64,000 nucleotides of DNA from Paragonimus westermani (taxonomy: Eukaryota; Platyhelminthes; Trematoda; Plagiorchiida; Troglotrematidae). Position numbers and translations under genes: made by a program. Positions 10,821 to 23,389 of this stretch are shown here, piece after piece. Positions within the stretch are counted from its first letter, which is position 1. Each line of letters starts with the position of its first letter. The notes beneath the pieces are model-generated. The model searched no databases, was not told the origin of the DNA, and was given only the letters and a program-made list of their open reading frames with translations. The stretch covers positions 18,281-82,280 of the forward strand of contig QNGE01002367.1 of assembly GCA_008508345.1 (NCBI GenBank), read 5' to 3'.

Positions 10821-13396
10821 CAGTGTAAGAAGAAGACTGTCTGGACGAATTTTTTGCGATTGCACGGAATCAACCGTGAATAGTTACATCATTTTTCGTG
10901 AAGTCATTATTGTGATTACCATGAACCCAAGTATCAGTCGCTTAGGACAGACTGACAAACACGAGTTATGCTCGGGTCCACATTATAATTTACATCCACA
11001 CATGATGCACCGGGCTACCAAATAAATTGCCACGCCGTTGTACGCTTTGCGTCCCCTAAGACAATGGTAACCCCTACCCTTGTAAACAGGCACATCACAA
11101 AATTGTGCGGAAAGCACCAACGTCCAGAGGAGTTGGGCATAACAGTGACCAGATGCGACTGATTTCTTCCGGTTACATTCTTCCCCACCGTGTATGAAAT
11201 CGAAATAAGCACTGGCTGATTGAATACGATTATATACACGCTCTTTAATTTGCTGCCATTGCATTCGAAATAAGTCCCCTAGACTTACTTTTAACTCACA
11301 CACCAAACATGTTATAGCCGTATTTCTCAAAATCCTTCTCATTAATGAGTTATCTGTACCCTACGTCTTAATTAGCGCACATATAATTGAATCGTTCCCA
11401 CCTTACCGCTCAGTGAGCGTGAAATAGTGCCGCATAGAACAGAATACGCGAAACACCTTCAAACTTCTGTCATGTTGTCTGCATTCCCTATCATTCAACA
11501 GGCGATACAAAAGGGCAATTGTCACGAAGGCTGGAAACCAAGATTTTGCTTTTGGGAATAGACTGAGTTTACTTCCTATGTTATTAAAGTTTAACACACA
11601 AATAACTGAACTGCTTAATGACAAATGCATCTAATCGTCTGTCAATTCAAGTGACCTTTGCCAGAGTTTCAGGAAGCTCGCATAATGCGTCTGGTCAATA
11701 AATGTTGACTTGGTGCAAAAACACGTTGACAGTCGTCATTTGGCTATGCACTAAAGCTTGCACTTCTGCGAAATAAAGGACTCTTTATAGTTTGATCTTG
11801 TTCCGAATATAATTATCTGGCATAAGGTTAATCGCGTTCAGTTACGCAAGGACCTTAAGCAAGTATTCCAGTTTTGTGTAATCAGAAGACTCCTGCAGGT
11901 CATTGGCAACAGTAACAATACTATCTCAGTGATGCTGCGATTTTTAACTAGAAACAATGACATGTTGCGGCCGGGCATGCACACGCGGATTGAAAATACT
12001 CTTACCTTACCTCAAGGACTTCCAGACACGAAATCCTATCCACATCCCTCAGGGTTCAGTTAACTTAGCTACCTGCTTATATGTGAGGAGTGGTTGGTTA
12101 TAATTGTCAATAATTGCTACACTATATTTTGAGATTATGACAATGATGCGAGGAATCATCAAACTTTGACGAATTCCAACCTTTTAACTGATAGTCTGCC
12201 AATGAACTTACTTTACATCTAGCTTCACTACTTTGATGTAGAGCTCTTGGTGTGTACTATTGAAATCACAAAGTGTATGATGCGCCTCAAGTTTCTCTGA
12301 ATGTTTCGTGACAGTGTGAATACGAAGGTTTTTTGTATGCTGTTTCCTCAATCTCATTTTGAGATTGTTTGCAAATTCCTTCTTCCTAACCCACTATGAA
12401 ATTTCATGTTTCTTTTATATTCCAGCAAACTTGATATGCATGATATCAACACTAAACTCGCAAACGAACAGTTTATTCTTCAGTGACTTATCGGGCGACG
12501 GAAACTCAGCCTTCCAAAACAATTAAATATTCAAGGGTGTGAAACTCCACCACAAAACCATTGATGAGGTGCAGATTGGAATGTTATACTTTTAGCACAC
12601 GCAAAATTAGGTCAGCGCATAAGATTTCTCTGAAATGGGGATGACTCAGGCTAAAACCCTTCTACATTCACTCTTCGTGAAGATGTGCATTCGGGGATTA
12701 CCTATGAACTACAGCCAGAATTTAGTTTGAGCAGTTTATTTTATTAACTTTTACTAATTCTCTAGTAGCACCTTGCACCAACCAGCCTGTTGGTTGCCTG
12801 CTGACCTGCTGGCCACTGTGAGTATTGCCACAGATTCCTGTGGACTGCTTGGGTTATAATATAGCTTATATTTGCTTAATGTTATAAAAATAAAAAAACT
12901 ACCGGCTATCTTTAAATAGTTTGTTTTATTCATTGAGTATAGCACCTAGTTGTACCATTATTTTTAGAAGTTATTTAATAAGCGCTACCACACCGAATTG
13001 CAAAAACTATAGTTTTATGGCAAGTGGTCCAGAGTAAAGTCCAATTCGGGCTTCTCAGTTGACGTTGTGGTACCCACCGTTATCCTCCTGAAATATGGAG
13101 TGTTGGTTTTTCGGACATACAAAGCATCGCATGTAAACAAAGTTAATGATATCTAAGCTCTGTACTTCATCAGAAACACACCTACAGGGTCAAGAACCGT
13201 ATGCTTCAACTTGTAGACTACTGGAAAAGGTATTTAAAGATGCCGTTCATAAAATGTTCCTAAAACAGATCAGATATCAGCAACACTGACGTTTTTATGG
13301 GAGACGCCTCTCACGTATCTGTGATGAAAATCCACTCGATTCATCTTTTATACAAACCTCTATACAACAGAAGATCTAACAGGAGACCAACCCAAA

Positions 13397-13712
13397 TGTT
13401 ACGTTGAACATACTGCGTCAGGAATGGACAAACATTTTCAATGTTAAGCCTTCTGTTATTCGCTTATTTCTTTGTGCCGGGTTGCGCCAATTAACCTACA
13501 GTTGGTGACTTTGTGTGTACTCATAAGATCAGCCAGTGACAGACTGTGATTTTTCAACACTATTTTACATCCATAAATTCGGCTTCTAGTCTCACGAAGG
13601 CGAATTGCTCACCGGAACCAGTACGATAAATTCTTCTTATTGCTTATGTGGGCGGTTCAGATCCAAGTACGATTTCTAGGGTTATTTGAAGTCCCTAATT
13701 TTGAGTGTCACA
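13397..13712 (+). repeat. Ty3/Gypsy LTR copy outside the main element
   Basis: About 316 bases resembling both LTRs of the Gypsy element at 20509-24689. Shared blocks include 'gacagactgtgatt', 'catccataa', a 'ttcttcttattgcttatgtg' type segment and the end '...tcaca'. It starts TGTTACG and ends CA, as LTRs do. Similarity to the sequence before the 3' LTR continues upstream for about 60 bases (13335-13396, compare 24310-24374), so it is more likely a 3'-terminal remnant than a clean solo LTR. It is more diverged than the other pair are from each other. Confidence 0.65.
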
Positions 13713-14002
13713 ACATCAACGCTAGCCTGACCGTATACAGTATATACGGTTTTTTTAAATGATTATAATTAATATATCTAAAAGAAACAAGCCACTACTG
13801 TCTAGTCACACTGAGTAGAGGATATATGATGATATCGTATTATTGATCTCTTCAGCGGAGTGCCTCACTGCAAGATAACCAACATACTAAGAGGTTCGAC
13901 AGCCGCAAAGAGGTCCAAACACAACTAGCGAATAAATAACTATTTACATACTTTCCCCTGTTTCACGGAAAGTTTGTTCAACTTCATCGCAGAACCCGTC
14001 GA

Positions 14003-14544
14003 GTGCTTGTTTTTTGTATGAAGGTGAAAGCAGTGGATGTTTCGATGAGAGCAATCGTGAACATTTCACAGTACTACGAGGCCGGTATAACTTACAGCCG
14101 GATTCCAAAAACAGTTGATTTCTTGCCTCGCCTAAGAGTTTTCAAGAGTAACTTTCTTTATAGAAACACTGTATGTCGTCATCTAATAGTATGTAAGTGA
14201 TTTAATTAAAAAAGACAGCAAGCTACTGGTTATTTTAACGTCGGCGCAATGAAAGAATTCCTCTCTGTGTTAGGTGCTCATGACATCTGACAGCATTTTT
14301 CACTACATAAACGTTTTCGACCTTGAAAAATGTTATAAATGGGAGGTCAGAACTCCCCAAACCGTATTCAGTCATTGAGAAGATGGTCGCACGCCTTGTG
14401 GAAAGTTCTCAGGACAAGGAGGGTATTTGTGTCGAAGATTTAGCAAAGAAAATGGATGTTGATTTTCAGAAGACATCAGATGGACTGGAAAACTCAATTT
14501 GCACTGATGAAACTAACTTGACCTTTGTAGGCGCATCGAGTTAA
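14003..14544 (+). pseudogene. Possible replication protein A 32-kDa subunit (RPA2) remnant
   Basis: Three weak segments are collinear with RPA32. First, a block ending LPRLRVFKSNF (about 14128-14160) resembles the HLRSFQ strand of the OB fold. Second, AMKEFLSVLGAHD (about 14247-14286) resembles MNEFTTHIL..INAHM after the OB fold. Third, a 60-residue stretch including MVARLVESSQDKEGICVEDL and ending NLTFVGASS (about 14380-14542) resembles the C-terminal winged helix, which has a PEGL..QDL motif. The frame changes between segments, and the winged-helix wing is poorly matched. It lies antisense in the large SPAG17 intron, with no obvious promoter or splice framing. It could be an old pseudogene or coincidental similarity. 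Confidence 0.33.
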
Positions 14545-17500
14545 TCAAATATTTCGCTCTTCTCAGGCGACAAAACTGTCTTTATTTAGTGCACTAAATC
14601 AGCAGGCTTTGTTCACGAACGGATTCCAGGTCATCTCAGTGGTAAGATGTTTGCAAAGCTAATATACGCAGACACAATGGGAACAAAACACTGAGCAGTT
14701 TGCTTTACATGAAGGTGGTTAGGGGTACGTTCATTTATTTCCTACTGGAAATACGCAAAACGGAAGAGGTCTTTATCTTCCACTATTTTAAGGATTGCAT
14801 TTTTCCAGCACTTTGGCCCCATGGTTAACGCACAAAACCGAAAAATGATCGAATCCCAATAACACTCAGCTTCCGATGCACGCTGACGTTGAATGAGGCC
14901 AGCAGTCCTTTTGTTCTTCAATCAGAACAACTTTAACTCTGTGGATCTTCATTTTTCCAATTTCTGTCGCTAGTCTGACCTACAAACAAACCCTTCACAG
15001 TCACCTTAACCTTAAACCGATATCAAAGCTTCTCCGGCCTTAGGCTGACCCAGAGGTGTGTCTCTGGACAAACTGGAAATAATTGCAGCAGGCAAATTTG
15101 TGCTGAGGAATAACATACCCGCGTAGCCCACTGCCAGCCGGGATATGCCGGTATTCCGCGAGTTTTGGCAGGCGATGAGTATAATGTTCCAAACAAGTAT
15201 CTCATGAATTCAATACCCCAAAGTTAGAAGTCTGTTCACTTCACTTCTAAATCTGTATTATTTTTCAAGCAAATTTAGTGACATTTGTTTAAACGGATTC
15301 GTCAATTCGGACCTTTTCAGTGGGTAATCTACCGTACTCACTGAGGTGGGTGTCGTGGAAGTTGGACGAGTTTGCTCTTACTTAAAAATACGGGATTGCC
15401 CAACCCGCAATATGTACTCTGAGGAGTGATTCCAGAGGGTTATTTTGTCTTCGTTTTATTTCAAGTATTTGCGGAGATATGGAATTTCAAATCCGTCCAT
15501 AAAACTTGTATTGTTACGGTTCGTGTTCGAATTTTGTACAAATTGAGGAGTGCACAATCAGGTTACTCAACAAGAACTAACAAGTGTCTGTAGAACTCTT
15601 GTGGTGCCTACAATGAATACCGTGTGAGTGTTATGCTTCACTTTTGCTCCATCCCGATCATTTACGGAGATTGGTCGTTTCCTACACATTGTTGCAACTT
15701 TCTTTGTCATTTGATTTTTCTTTCCGTCTCTTTGTCTACTACGACTTTTAGTGAACCATACGGGAAAAATTGAGCTGACGGTAAACGGAATATGACTGTT
15801 GTGGTGGACAGATCTGGTGGCGGAATACGTGGACATGTCTAATTGATAATGATGTAAAATGAGAGAATACAACTTTCCCCATTTTCCCGAATCTCTTTTA
15901 AAAATTAATTAGGGAGGGTTTGAGAATCTTCGGAAGTGTTGAAAATCAGCAACAAAGTTGAAATCATCAAATTTGGAAGGACTAAGAAAGTGTTACTCGC
16001 CGATTTTTCTATTCCACACCGTTGCCCACGTGGGGCTGGCGCGGGGCCCACACTATTTTGCTACCTGGGTTTGTCACGGGATGGTCTAACTCGACGTTTC
16101 CGTGAGCAGATCGGAACTGTATTTCTTCTCGTTACCAATTATTCACGAAACAGATTTCAGTCTTCAATACGTTTGGTGATCCAAAACAAATTAGTGATGA
16201 ATTGCTCGCTCAATATTTGTTCACTGTCACCTCCAGGCTAATTTGTTTTTTTCCTCCCCTTTGATGTATTTCCTCTTCTCTAAATGAGCATTTAAAATGA
16301 CCCATTAGATTTGATGCATGAAGCTCACACCCTTCTGTAAACACAGCAGATAAGTGAAAGTACACGTTCATCTAGGTCCCTAGTGACATGTAACTGTGCA
16401 CTGCGAAGACTTGCACTGACAGCTGTAACCACCTTAATCAGTTCACTTTAACACTTCTGCAAAACCGAGAAACACTTTGTACTCTATATTCTTAGTGTCA
16501 AGACACTACCGCAGTCTCCTTACGGTCGCCTAAATAAAAGAAGGTGCTACCTGATCTCCCGCACAGTTATATTGAAAGTTCCTATCCTTAAACCATCCCG
16601 TTTTCCGGGGCCTTGTCTAAAACTTGCTTTTGCCTTGCCTCATATTCGGTCAGATGGCCACAGTTATTCGTTTGCCTCTTATGTGGAGGTTTATTTCCAT
16701 ATGTACTTCATCACCTGTTACCCCGATTCCTGTAACCGGTTCACCAAACCAGCTTGCACATATTCTGGAAACTTCAACAGCGTGCTTTGTGGCAGCAACA
16801 TCAGTGAGGCAGAGTGATAACTCTAGTAATTGTTTGGCTGATTTTGTTGATCAACCTACAGATGCTGTCCCCTATAAACATTCTGGTCACTGAGACCTAT
16901 TGCGTAGGTCTAATTTACCCGTATGACAGCTGGCCGCATACTCACCAGCCGTTTTTGTTTCATAGCCCTGTAGTCGGCCTGCATATGCAATGACAAATCT
17001 AAAGGTGTGCATACAGCTGCAATCAATGGTCCAGTACATCCAGTGGCGTTCGTGGTGATTTCACTTCAGTAGCAAATTAACTTAACAAGGAATTCACTGT
17101 TCTTTAAACGCCTCTCCGAAATTTTGTGTCTTCGTTAGTCAAATCAAATTATTATATGTATAAAGGCGGTCTTCATGGTAGGCATTAAAAATCATTAATT
17201 TTTCCATAACTAAACCGGTAAGGGAGTTCAGTGTGCACCCCGTTAATCTATCCGTGCTGACTCATGTGAGGCGAGCACTGGCGTCGTTAATGTCACAAAA
17301 TTTGGACTCCGTAGGAGCCCCATGCTTATAAAAGAAAATTTCAAGAAACAAAATATGGTCTTCAGTTGACATCAGCAAGAAACAAATTTTTTCTTCCTCC
17401 TCTTACTAATAACCCTAGCTACAACTCTGCCAGCACTACTTAGAGAATCAGTTAAGGGTGAATTAAGGTTGTTCAGAGAAGTCTCAGGAATGTCTTCCTT

Positions 17501-18141
17501 ATGAATAGTGTGTTGGCTGACGAAAATATGCGTAATCGCCTATGTGCCATTATACCCCTTACTTATATAATACATCATATACATGACACAAAGGAAGGGC
17601 ATTAAGATCGAAGAAGTAATTGTTGTACGTTTTTTGTTTGGACAAACTTTAACCAATTCGATTACTCACACGGGCTGCGTTCAAATTCACTTTACGCTGA
17701 CCGTGCCTGTTGCTTGTGAAGCTTAATTTGTGATTGTCTGATCAGCACCACCATAACGCTGAATTAGGAAACATTATTTATTGAAGCCTTAGTGATCTTC
17801 TGGACTGTTGGCTAGTCGTTCCACCATTTATTGAAATTTGCAACGTCTACTTGCCAAATTTGATCGTAATGTACAAGAATCCTTTGAAAATGTGGACGTT
17901 TGCCAACGATCTGCACCCACTTCGGCGTCCGTACCGAAACACATATTACAACCTATTTCTGATAGCAAGTTGAGCTTTCATAATGAAAACGACTGATTTC
18001 AGATATACCACAGAGTTCGATAGGGAATGGTTTGCAGAATTAGAAAGCTGGTTTTCCTAACGCTAGCGTTTACGACCGCCTTTGAGACTGAGCAATTTCC
18101 AGCAACAATCCTAGTGTAGGTGACGACGACTTCTACGCAAC
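14545..18141. other. No gene recognised
   Basis: Scattered open frames under about 100 codons (15567-15872, 15936-16241 and 16572-16893, for example) have no recognisable motif, membrane pattern or splice-consistent conserved block. This is part of the large SPAG17 intron. About 18000-18140 may hold the poorly conserved start of the transposase-domain gene that follows. Confidence 0.4.
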
Positions 18142-18590
18142 TTGAAGGAGATAATACCGGAGTTACCCAGTGATGCACAAACGTTGTTGTCGACGCTGAG
18201 AAGTTTGTTGATAGGTGACGCTTATCAAAGGGAACATACGTATTTAGAATTTGTTAAGAGCACAGTGAATGCTGCTCTATGCAATCAGCCACAACATGTG
18301 ACGTCCGTAAAAATACAACTTCATGTTGTTGTTTTATCACAAAAGAATGCAACTAATTCCACAATAGAGCCTGTGGTGTGTCGTTTGAATAAGCCGATCG
18401 TAACATAAGGTAACATAAGGTGCAAACTACAGCTGTAATAAGTGCGATCAACGAGAGATATACTGCGAACAGAAAGTAACTTTCGTGCCGCACACTGGTT
18501 CTTTTCGAACGGATGCATCGTATTGCATCGCATGCTTATGTGGTGGAAATCTACTAGAGTCACCGTTCATCCAAATCCTGACACAACATA
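18142..18590 (+). pseudogene. Transposase-domain protein, N-terminal and zinc-like part (interrupted gene)
   Basis: The first frame reads KEIIPELPSDAQTLLSTLR, the typical LPkDARTLLkT motif of the large transposase-domain proteins common in invertebrate genomes, possibly En/Spm-related. It continues to KIQLHVVVLSQKNATN and VCRLNKP, matching their LxLhvDGLPLxKSS...WPILCRI block, where the Asp-Gly pair is lost. After a frameshift near 18405, a second frame reads NYSCNKCDQREIYCEQKVTF and then FRTDASY, the CxKC...VTF...RTDxSF block. The last codons, LLESPFIQILTQ (about 18549-18585), stop just where the next conserved block would begin. That block resumes at 24718, 6.1 kb away. The intervening DNA is RTE and Gypsy sequence. 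Confidence 0.65.
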
Positions 18591-18725
18591 GAATCTCACC
18601 ATCATCATAGTACCTCTATGCCTGACCATAAGGTACTGTGGCTCCGGCCGCCGCTCACCTCAACAGTGACGTTGAATATCCTGGGAGGAAACGCTACTAA
18701 GAAGGTCAACAAATATTAAAGAAGA

Positions 18726-19965
18726 TTAAACGGAAGAACTAGAAATGGTATGAATACAGATACTCCACTGACTGCGACACACCGCCATCTCGGATACCAT
18801 CTCCAACCATCGGTTTGAGTGATCACGAGGACCCCATCCAGTCAGGCGATACCTGCTCACTTTGCTCAATGGAACGGTCAGGGTCTTCACATTTCGTGAC
18901 CACGTTGTTGCTTGACTACCACGCGGTTTCACCCAACTAATGGTAGCCACAGTATACAATGCCCGGTACGGTAAATGCTCAGCTGGCATACGGAGCACGT
19001 GACCATATCATCGCAACCTGTGCAACGTAATTAGTTGACCAGGGGATCGCGCATCCCGAGCGTTCCGAGATACGATGGTCAAACACAGCTAGCCTGTTGA
19101 TATCTACCTTGTGAACAGGCCACGTTTCCGAACCATACAACAAAATGGAACGCAGACGTGCGCTATATACCTTTCCTTGCAGCGACAACCGAACGTCTTT
19201 TTCACGCCACAGATGACGCAGTTTGGAAAAGGCAACTGGTGCCTTTGACACCCTCGCTGATATCTCATCAGCAATGTTACAGGCTGACGAGATAGTGCTA
19301 CCCAAGTATGTGAAACTGTCCACAGTCTCAAGCGGATTACCTGCAATGAAGAAAGTAGTGGTGAAAATGCTCCAGTCTTAAAGCAGCACTTTGCACTTTG
19401 ACGGTGCGAAGAGCATTCCATTCAAACCAGCCCGGTCACTCACCTTGTTCAGCATGGTCTGCATGTCTTCGGTAGAGAGGTTAAGTAAGACAATGTCGTC
19501 CGCGTAATCCAGATCGCTCAATCTAGTGTCAGGAAGAAGCTCACCATCAAGTCCACTGAATTCACGAAGTGCCTCCTCCAGAATGTCATCCATGACAAAA
19601 TTGAACAGGAAGGAGGAAATCGGACAAGCCTGACGAACAACACTAGAAATGATGAGTGCCTGAGACAGTTGTTCATAAACCCTCACCCCACTTGCAGAGT
19701 AAGCGTACAGTGCTCTCAACAGATTCACGTATTTTTCTGATAATTCCTTGCGAAGGAGACAGCTCCAGAGGACGTTACGAGCAACTGATTCGAAAGCAGC
19801 CTTCAGGTCCAAAAAGACCACAACCGTCGGCTGCCTATATGAATGCCGATGTTCCAAGATCCGACCGGATCTGAATTCTGCTAGTTCTTCACCTATTTGG
19901 CTTTCTCTGGGCTTGGTGAGCCGACATAAAATGAGACGAGTGAGTAACTTGGACGCAATAAACAC
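18726..19965 (-). pseudogene. RTE-like non-LTR retrotransposon, reverse transcriptase and C-terminus (5'-truncated)
   Basis: Minus-strand frames give RT motifs in order: SKLLTRLILCRLTKPRE, then VVVFLDLKAAFESV (RT motif A), VVRQACPISSFLFNFVMDDI (the GC.LSP.LFN motif with the Gly lost) and LSDLDYADDIVLL, the catalytic YADD box at about 19490-19515. In another frame follow FTYLGSTIS and ILLYGSETWPVHKVDINRL, the C-terminal domain typical of RTE-like elements, and a tail with LRMPAEHLPYRALY and GWGPRD near 18750-18990. The endonuclease domain is absent, as in a 5'-truncated insertion. At least two frameshifts break it. With the Gypsy element to its right it separates the two halves of a transposase-domain gene. 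Confidence 0.85.
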
Positions 19966-20009
19966 AAAAATGATGTCTTTGTTATTGCCACATGGACTCC
20001 TGTTCCCGA

Positions 20010-20160
20010 CCTATACTGCTGTCTTGGCGAAGTGGTCAGGATTTTGTACTGTTTTGATCCAGTGGGCTATGCTGACTAGGACTCAGGTTCTTTTAGGTGA
20101 AACCTTATCAGACAGGTCAAATGGGAGCAGTCAGATGGAAACTAGTTACCCTCATAGGAT
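20010..20160 (+). repeat. Dispersed repeat fragment (pair with 53510-53645)
   Basis: Similar to the reverse complement of 53510-53645 and its duplicate at 60785-60920. Shared order: 'tggtcag', 'gatccagtgggctatgctgactaggactcagg'-type sequence, 'gtcaaa' and a GGGAxCAGxxxxATG block. I do not recognise the parent element. It sits between the truncated RTE and the Gypsy LTR. Confidence 0.5.
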
Positions 20161-20508
20161 TGTATGTCGTACTAGTGACCGCGTGGAAGTGCTTAGGTAA
20201 TGAGGCACGATCCTAGGGGCATACGGAAAAACCATGTTCATAGTTGCTGCATTGCTGTCTTTCGTATCAGGAAGAAGGGGGGTTGAAAATGTACTCTCAA
20301 ACAAAGAGCATTCCAATCGCTCAACGGTTGTCCGTGACCGCCGGCGTATTATTCGGTACGGCCGGAAAACTTAAAATATCTCTCGAACGCCCGATATAGC
20401 TTCGAATACAGCCGCTGAGCACAGCAGTGTTCAGAATCAGACATTATTTTCTTATTCACTGAGTCTTCGGGCTAGGCAAGCCCCTCAATAGCAAACGTCT
20501 ACTTCAAG

Positions 20509-20820
20509 TATCGCGCTAAATATACATCAGAACTGAACAAACGGTCTCGGTGTTGTGCCTTCCGTTATTCGCCAATTTGTCTGTTCCGTTTCCCACCAAT
20601 TAACATGCAGTTCGTGACGTTGCACGTGCTAATACGACCAAACAATGACAGACTGTGATTCTTTCAATACTGTTGTACATCCATAATTTTGGCTTTTCAA
20701 CTCGAATAACAACTGCCTACTGCTACCAGTACCATGTTTTCTTCTTATTACTTGCGTACGAGGTTTCAATTCACGTACGATTCCTAGGGCTATTCAAAGT
20801 CTCTGAGTCTGTGTATCACA
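20509..20820 (+). repeat. 5' LTR of Ty3/Gypsy element
   Basis: Near-identical in its central part to 24375-24689: the stretch from 'aaacggtctcggtgttgtg' through 'gctaccagtaccatg' matches almost base for base over some 200 bases, with more divergence at both ends. It ends '...tatcaca'. The exact start is uncertain because the first 20-30 bases are diverged. Confidence 0.85.
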
Positions 20821-21020
20821 AATTGTCGTTGCAGGATGGAACCGCCTGAAATTGAGTCATCACATCGGGGAATGAGTCGAACGGCTTGCGCTGTGGTACA
20901 GCATTCGTCGTGATGTGAAAAAGGAGAAATAATTGGCTTTCCACCTTGCATCTGGTGGTCATTAATTGTGTTTATTACTGAGGAATCTGGCCTACATTAA
21001 CGTCCCAGCCTCATTACCAT

Positions 21021-21560
21021 TTGACGAACTAAAGAAAGTGCTGTTAAAGCACGTGCCTCTGGCAACTTCCAGGCCACATAATGGGTGAATTTCAATTCAC
21101 CAGTGTGTTCAACAGGCACGGGCTTCCGTGAGTTCACTCTACAATTGTAAAATCGAGCTGCTGGTTGTAATTTTGGTGACGAGCTGGAGGAGCATCTGTG
21201 TGATCAATAGATTTCTGGCGTCAGTGACACTGATCTTCAGCGTAGATTGCTGGTCAAACAAGATATGACCTTCCAACAGGCCCGAGATATCTGCAAATAG
21301 AATGACAACGTCACTGCCGCTACTGCTGATTCGGATGTTATGCTATTCCAGAAGACCGAAGCGCATGTTCCCACCAGAAGTCAACCAGTGAACAAGTTTC
21401 CATGGTTTCTCATTTACCCGTCATCAATCCAAAAGTTTGACAGGCGTTTCTCTTGCGGCGAGTTACACTTATGGTCACCTTGTCAGTCTCGTAATGAAAT
21501 ATGTCATTTATGCGGTAAATCTAATCAGTTAAAAAGGAATGTGGAAGTCGCAAATGTCAC
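21021..21560 (+). pseudogene. Gypsy gag-like region with decayed zinc knuckle
   Basis: Read across frames, this gives a FDELKKVLLKHVPLA-type start and ARDIC and DNVT pieces typical of flatworm Gypsy gag. It then runs in one frame (21340-21560) to ICHLCGKSNQLKRN, a CCHC knuckle in which only the first Cys pair survives. Several in-frame stops occur upstream of 21340. It is directly followed by the protease region. Confidence 0.6.
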
Positions 21561-21599
21561 CTGAGTTAAGTTAGAGGGACAAATGCTACATTATTGTTT

Positions 21600-21930
21600 A
21601 TTCATTACAAATGAAATCCAGGGCTGAGCAATCTATTCACAGGTGCCTCAATTCGAAGGATGTAAGTATAAATTCATTATAGACATAGGAAATAGCTAAT
21701 TCATTATTTCGAAACCTCTACTGTATCATATGGTTCCTGAAGCTCAACAGAGACCAACATCTATGAAAATACATAGAGTTCCCGGCCATCGCTTATCTCT
21801 GCTAGGTGAAACTGATGCAATAGTTGTTGGCAGTGATGATGAGCCGATTTTATTTCTTGGTGTCGAAAGGAAGTCCATCCATACTTGGATTAAAAGCTTT
21901 AAAACGGATCAACTGTGCTCTTTCACTTAA
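21600..21930 (+). pseudogene. Gypsy aspartic protease remnant
   Basis: The segment YKFIIDIGNS (about 21667-21696) stands where FIIDTGAxxS would be. The catalytic Asp is retained but the Thr is replaced by Ile, and a stop follows at once. The frame at 21730-21930 continues with an LLGETDAIVVG stretch, compatible with the later part of the protease. It is not functional as read. Confidence 0.5.
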
Positions 21931-21955
21931 TGCTAAATACAAAAATGATCCGAGT

Positions 21956-22600
21956 GGACAGCACCAAGCTCAGTTACGCAACCTGATTGTTCAATGTTCA
22001 CAACGTTCAGGAGGAATTAAAGTAGGGCCAGAAAGACCGGAGGTTCAAGAGGACTCGGTTTTTCTAAAGCGTCGAATATTACCTCATGGAATGAGAAAAC
22101 ATGCGCACAATGCTCTCAACAGGTTGAAGGAAGACGGTATAATCTCCCAGGTTAACTCTTCAGCATGGGCCACAACAATCGTTCTGGTTTTGAAAGAAGA
22201 TGACATTCCACCTGGGCTATGTGGTGACGAAAGATTAAAGTTGAATCCAAGACTAAGAAAGTGCGCAGCGACAAATGAGCAGCCGGTGGATTTTATGGAC
22301 GCCCTGCATAGCACCAAAGTGTTTTCTAAAACTGGCCTGGCAAACGCATACTTACAAATTCCGTTTAAGTATAATTCTAAGGCGATCACTACAGTTAATA
22401 CCCCTTGGAATTATTTCAGTACAATTTTCTACGGTTTGGATTACACGCATCAGCTGGGATATTCCAGGCTGTGACTGATGGATTAATTACCGATTTACCA
22501 GGAGCACACCCTTATCAAGATGATGTACTCATGTGTGCGAACAATGCGGGGGAGCATGATAAGAGGTTACTTTCGATTCTGGGACGGTTCAGGGATTAGA
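21956..22600 (+). pseudogene. Gypsy reverse transcriptase remnant
   Basis: One long frame gives an LNRLKEDGIISQVNSSAWA start (the entry block of Gypsy RT), DALHSTKVFSKTGLANAYLQ (motif A, with the catalytic Asp changed to Thr-Gly context) and AITTVNTP. A frameshift near 22440 leads to a frame with PYQDDVLMCANNAGEH, the catalytic YQDD box at 22513-22524. The connection towards RNase H, around 22680-22820, contains stops. The motif A change and the frameshift show that it is dead. Confidence 0.85.
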
Positions 22601-22899
22601 ATATTGTCATAAAGCCTTCTAAGTGAGTGTTCCAAGTGCTAGGGGTGAGCTTTTTTGATTTCACTACATACTGACGAAGAATGCCAGCCGGACCCTGACC
22701 GTTACAAAGCCATGTTTAACCTCATGTTACCAAAGGATTAAAATGAACTACAATCAATAGTGGGATGTCTGCAGTACTGTTCTCGTTTTATCTCCAATAT
22801 TTAGACGAGAGAACAACCATTATTCGCAACTCACTTAGCAGAAACGTGGTCTTGAACTCGAAAAGACGACATTCTTCTGCGAGAATTAATAAAAGTTGT

Positions 22900-23305
22900 G
22901 AGTAAAAGATCGCTGTTAGCCCCATTTTCTATGTCTAAAGTTAAAACGCTGATCACAGATGCACCCAGTGTTGGCATTGGTGCTGTGTTGAGACGGGAGG
23001 GGTATCTTTTTAGTTGCATATCACGTTTTTGAGTAAGGCAGAGCAAGGATATTCACAAACACAGAAGAAGGCGTTAGCAGCCTACTGGGCTGTCAGTAGG
23101 CCGCATAAATATTTGTTTGGTGTTGAATTCAAAATTTTTGCACATCACCAAGCTCTACAGTATTTATTTGAATCCCGCAAATCATCTGCCTCAATGATAC
23201 AGCGCTGGAGTCTAGTTCTAGCAGTGTACGAGTATGAAATTCTTCATTGTCCTGGTAAACGGGATCTTCAAGCGGAATTTCATCAAGGTATTTCAGCTCT
23301 TTAGC
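22900..23305 (+). pseudogene. Gypsy RNase H remnant
   Basis: The frame at 23014-23304 reads ...FLSKAEQGYSQTQKKALAAYWAVSR, then FKIFAHHQALQYLF and YEYEILHCPGKRDLQAEF. These match the Gypsy RNase H landmarks LSxAExNYSxxxKExLA, the F.v.tDHkaL block (Asp changed to His) and Y.i.yrpGk.n..AD (the final catalytic Asp replaced). Loss of two catalytic acids indicates an inactive copy. Confidence 0.85.
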
Positions 23306-23389
23306 TGTTGAAGTTTGTTTGCTTGCCTTGACAGCCATTCCAGTAAGCCAAGATGATTTAATCAAGACAAAAACTATTATAACAGAGTA

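Larger units (their letters stand above)
8770..13396 (-). other. SPAG17 large intron, 3' portion
   Basis: Intron sequence between the exon at 8769 and the exon at 26331-25999. Apart from a short (TA)n tract and a Penelope fragment (both listed separately), I recognise nothing. A weak SPAG17-like match near 11238-11294 was rejected (see rejected list). The open frames at 9789-9980, 10983-11342 and 11403-11630 resemble no family. Confidence 0.5.

Noticed and set aside
11238..11294. Minus-strand 19-codon stretch LKVSLGDLFRMQWQQIKER resembling the LLKFQLLQIKFK region of SPAG17
   Set aside because: The exon at 26331-25999 covers the same SPAG17 region far better and over 111 codons, and splices in phase to 8769. 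The short match must be coincidence.
19748..20200. Plus-strand 150-codon frame
   Set aside because: Its first half is antisense to the RTE reverse transcriptase, and the rest overlaps an unnamed dispersed repeat.
22084..22389. Minus-strand 101-codon frame
   Set aside because: Shadow of the Gypsy reverse transcriptase on the plus strand.
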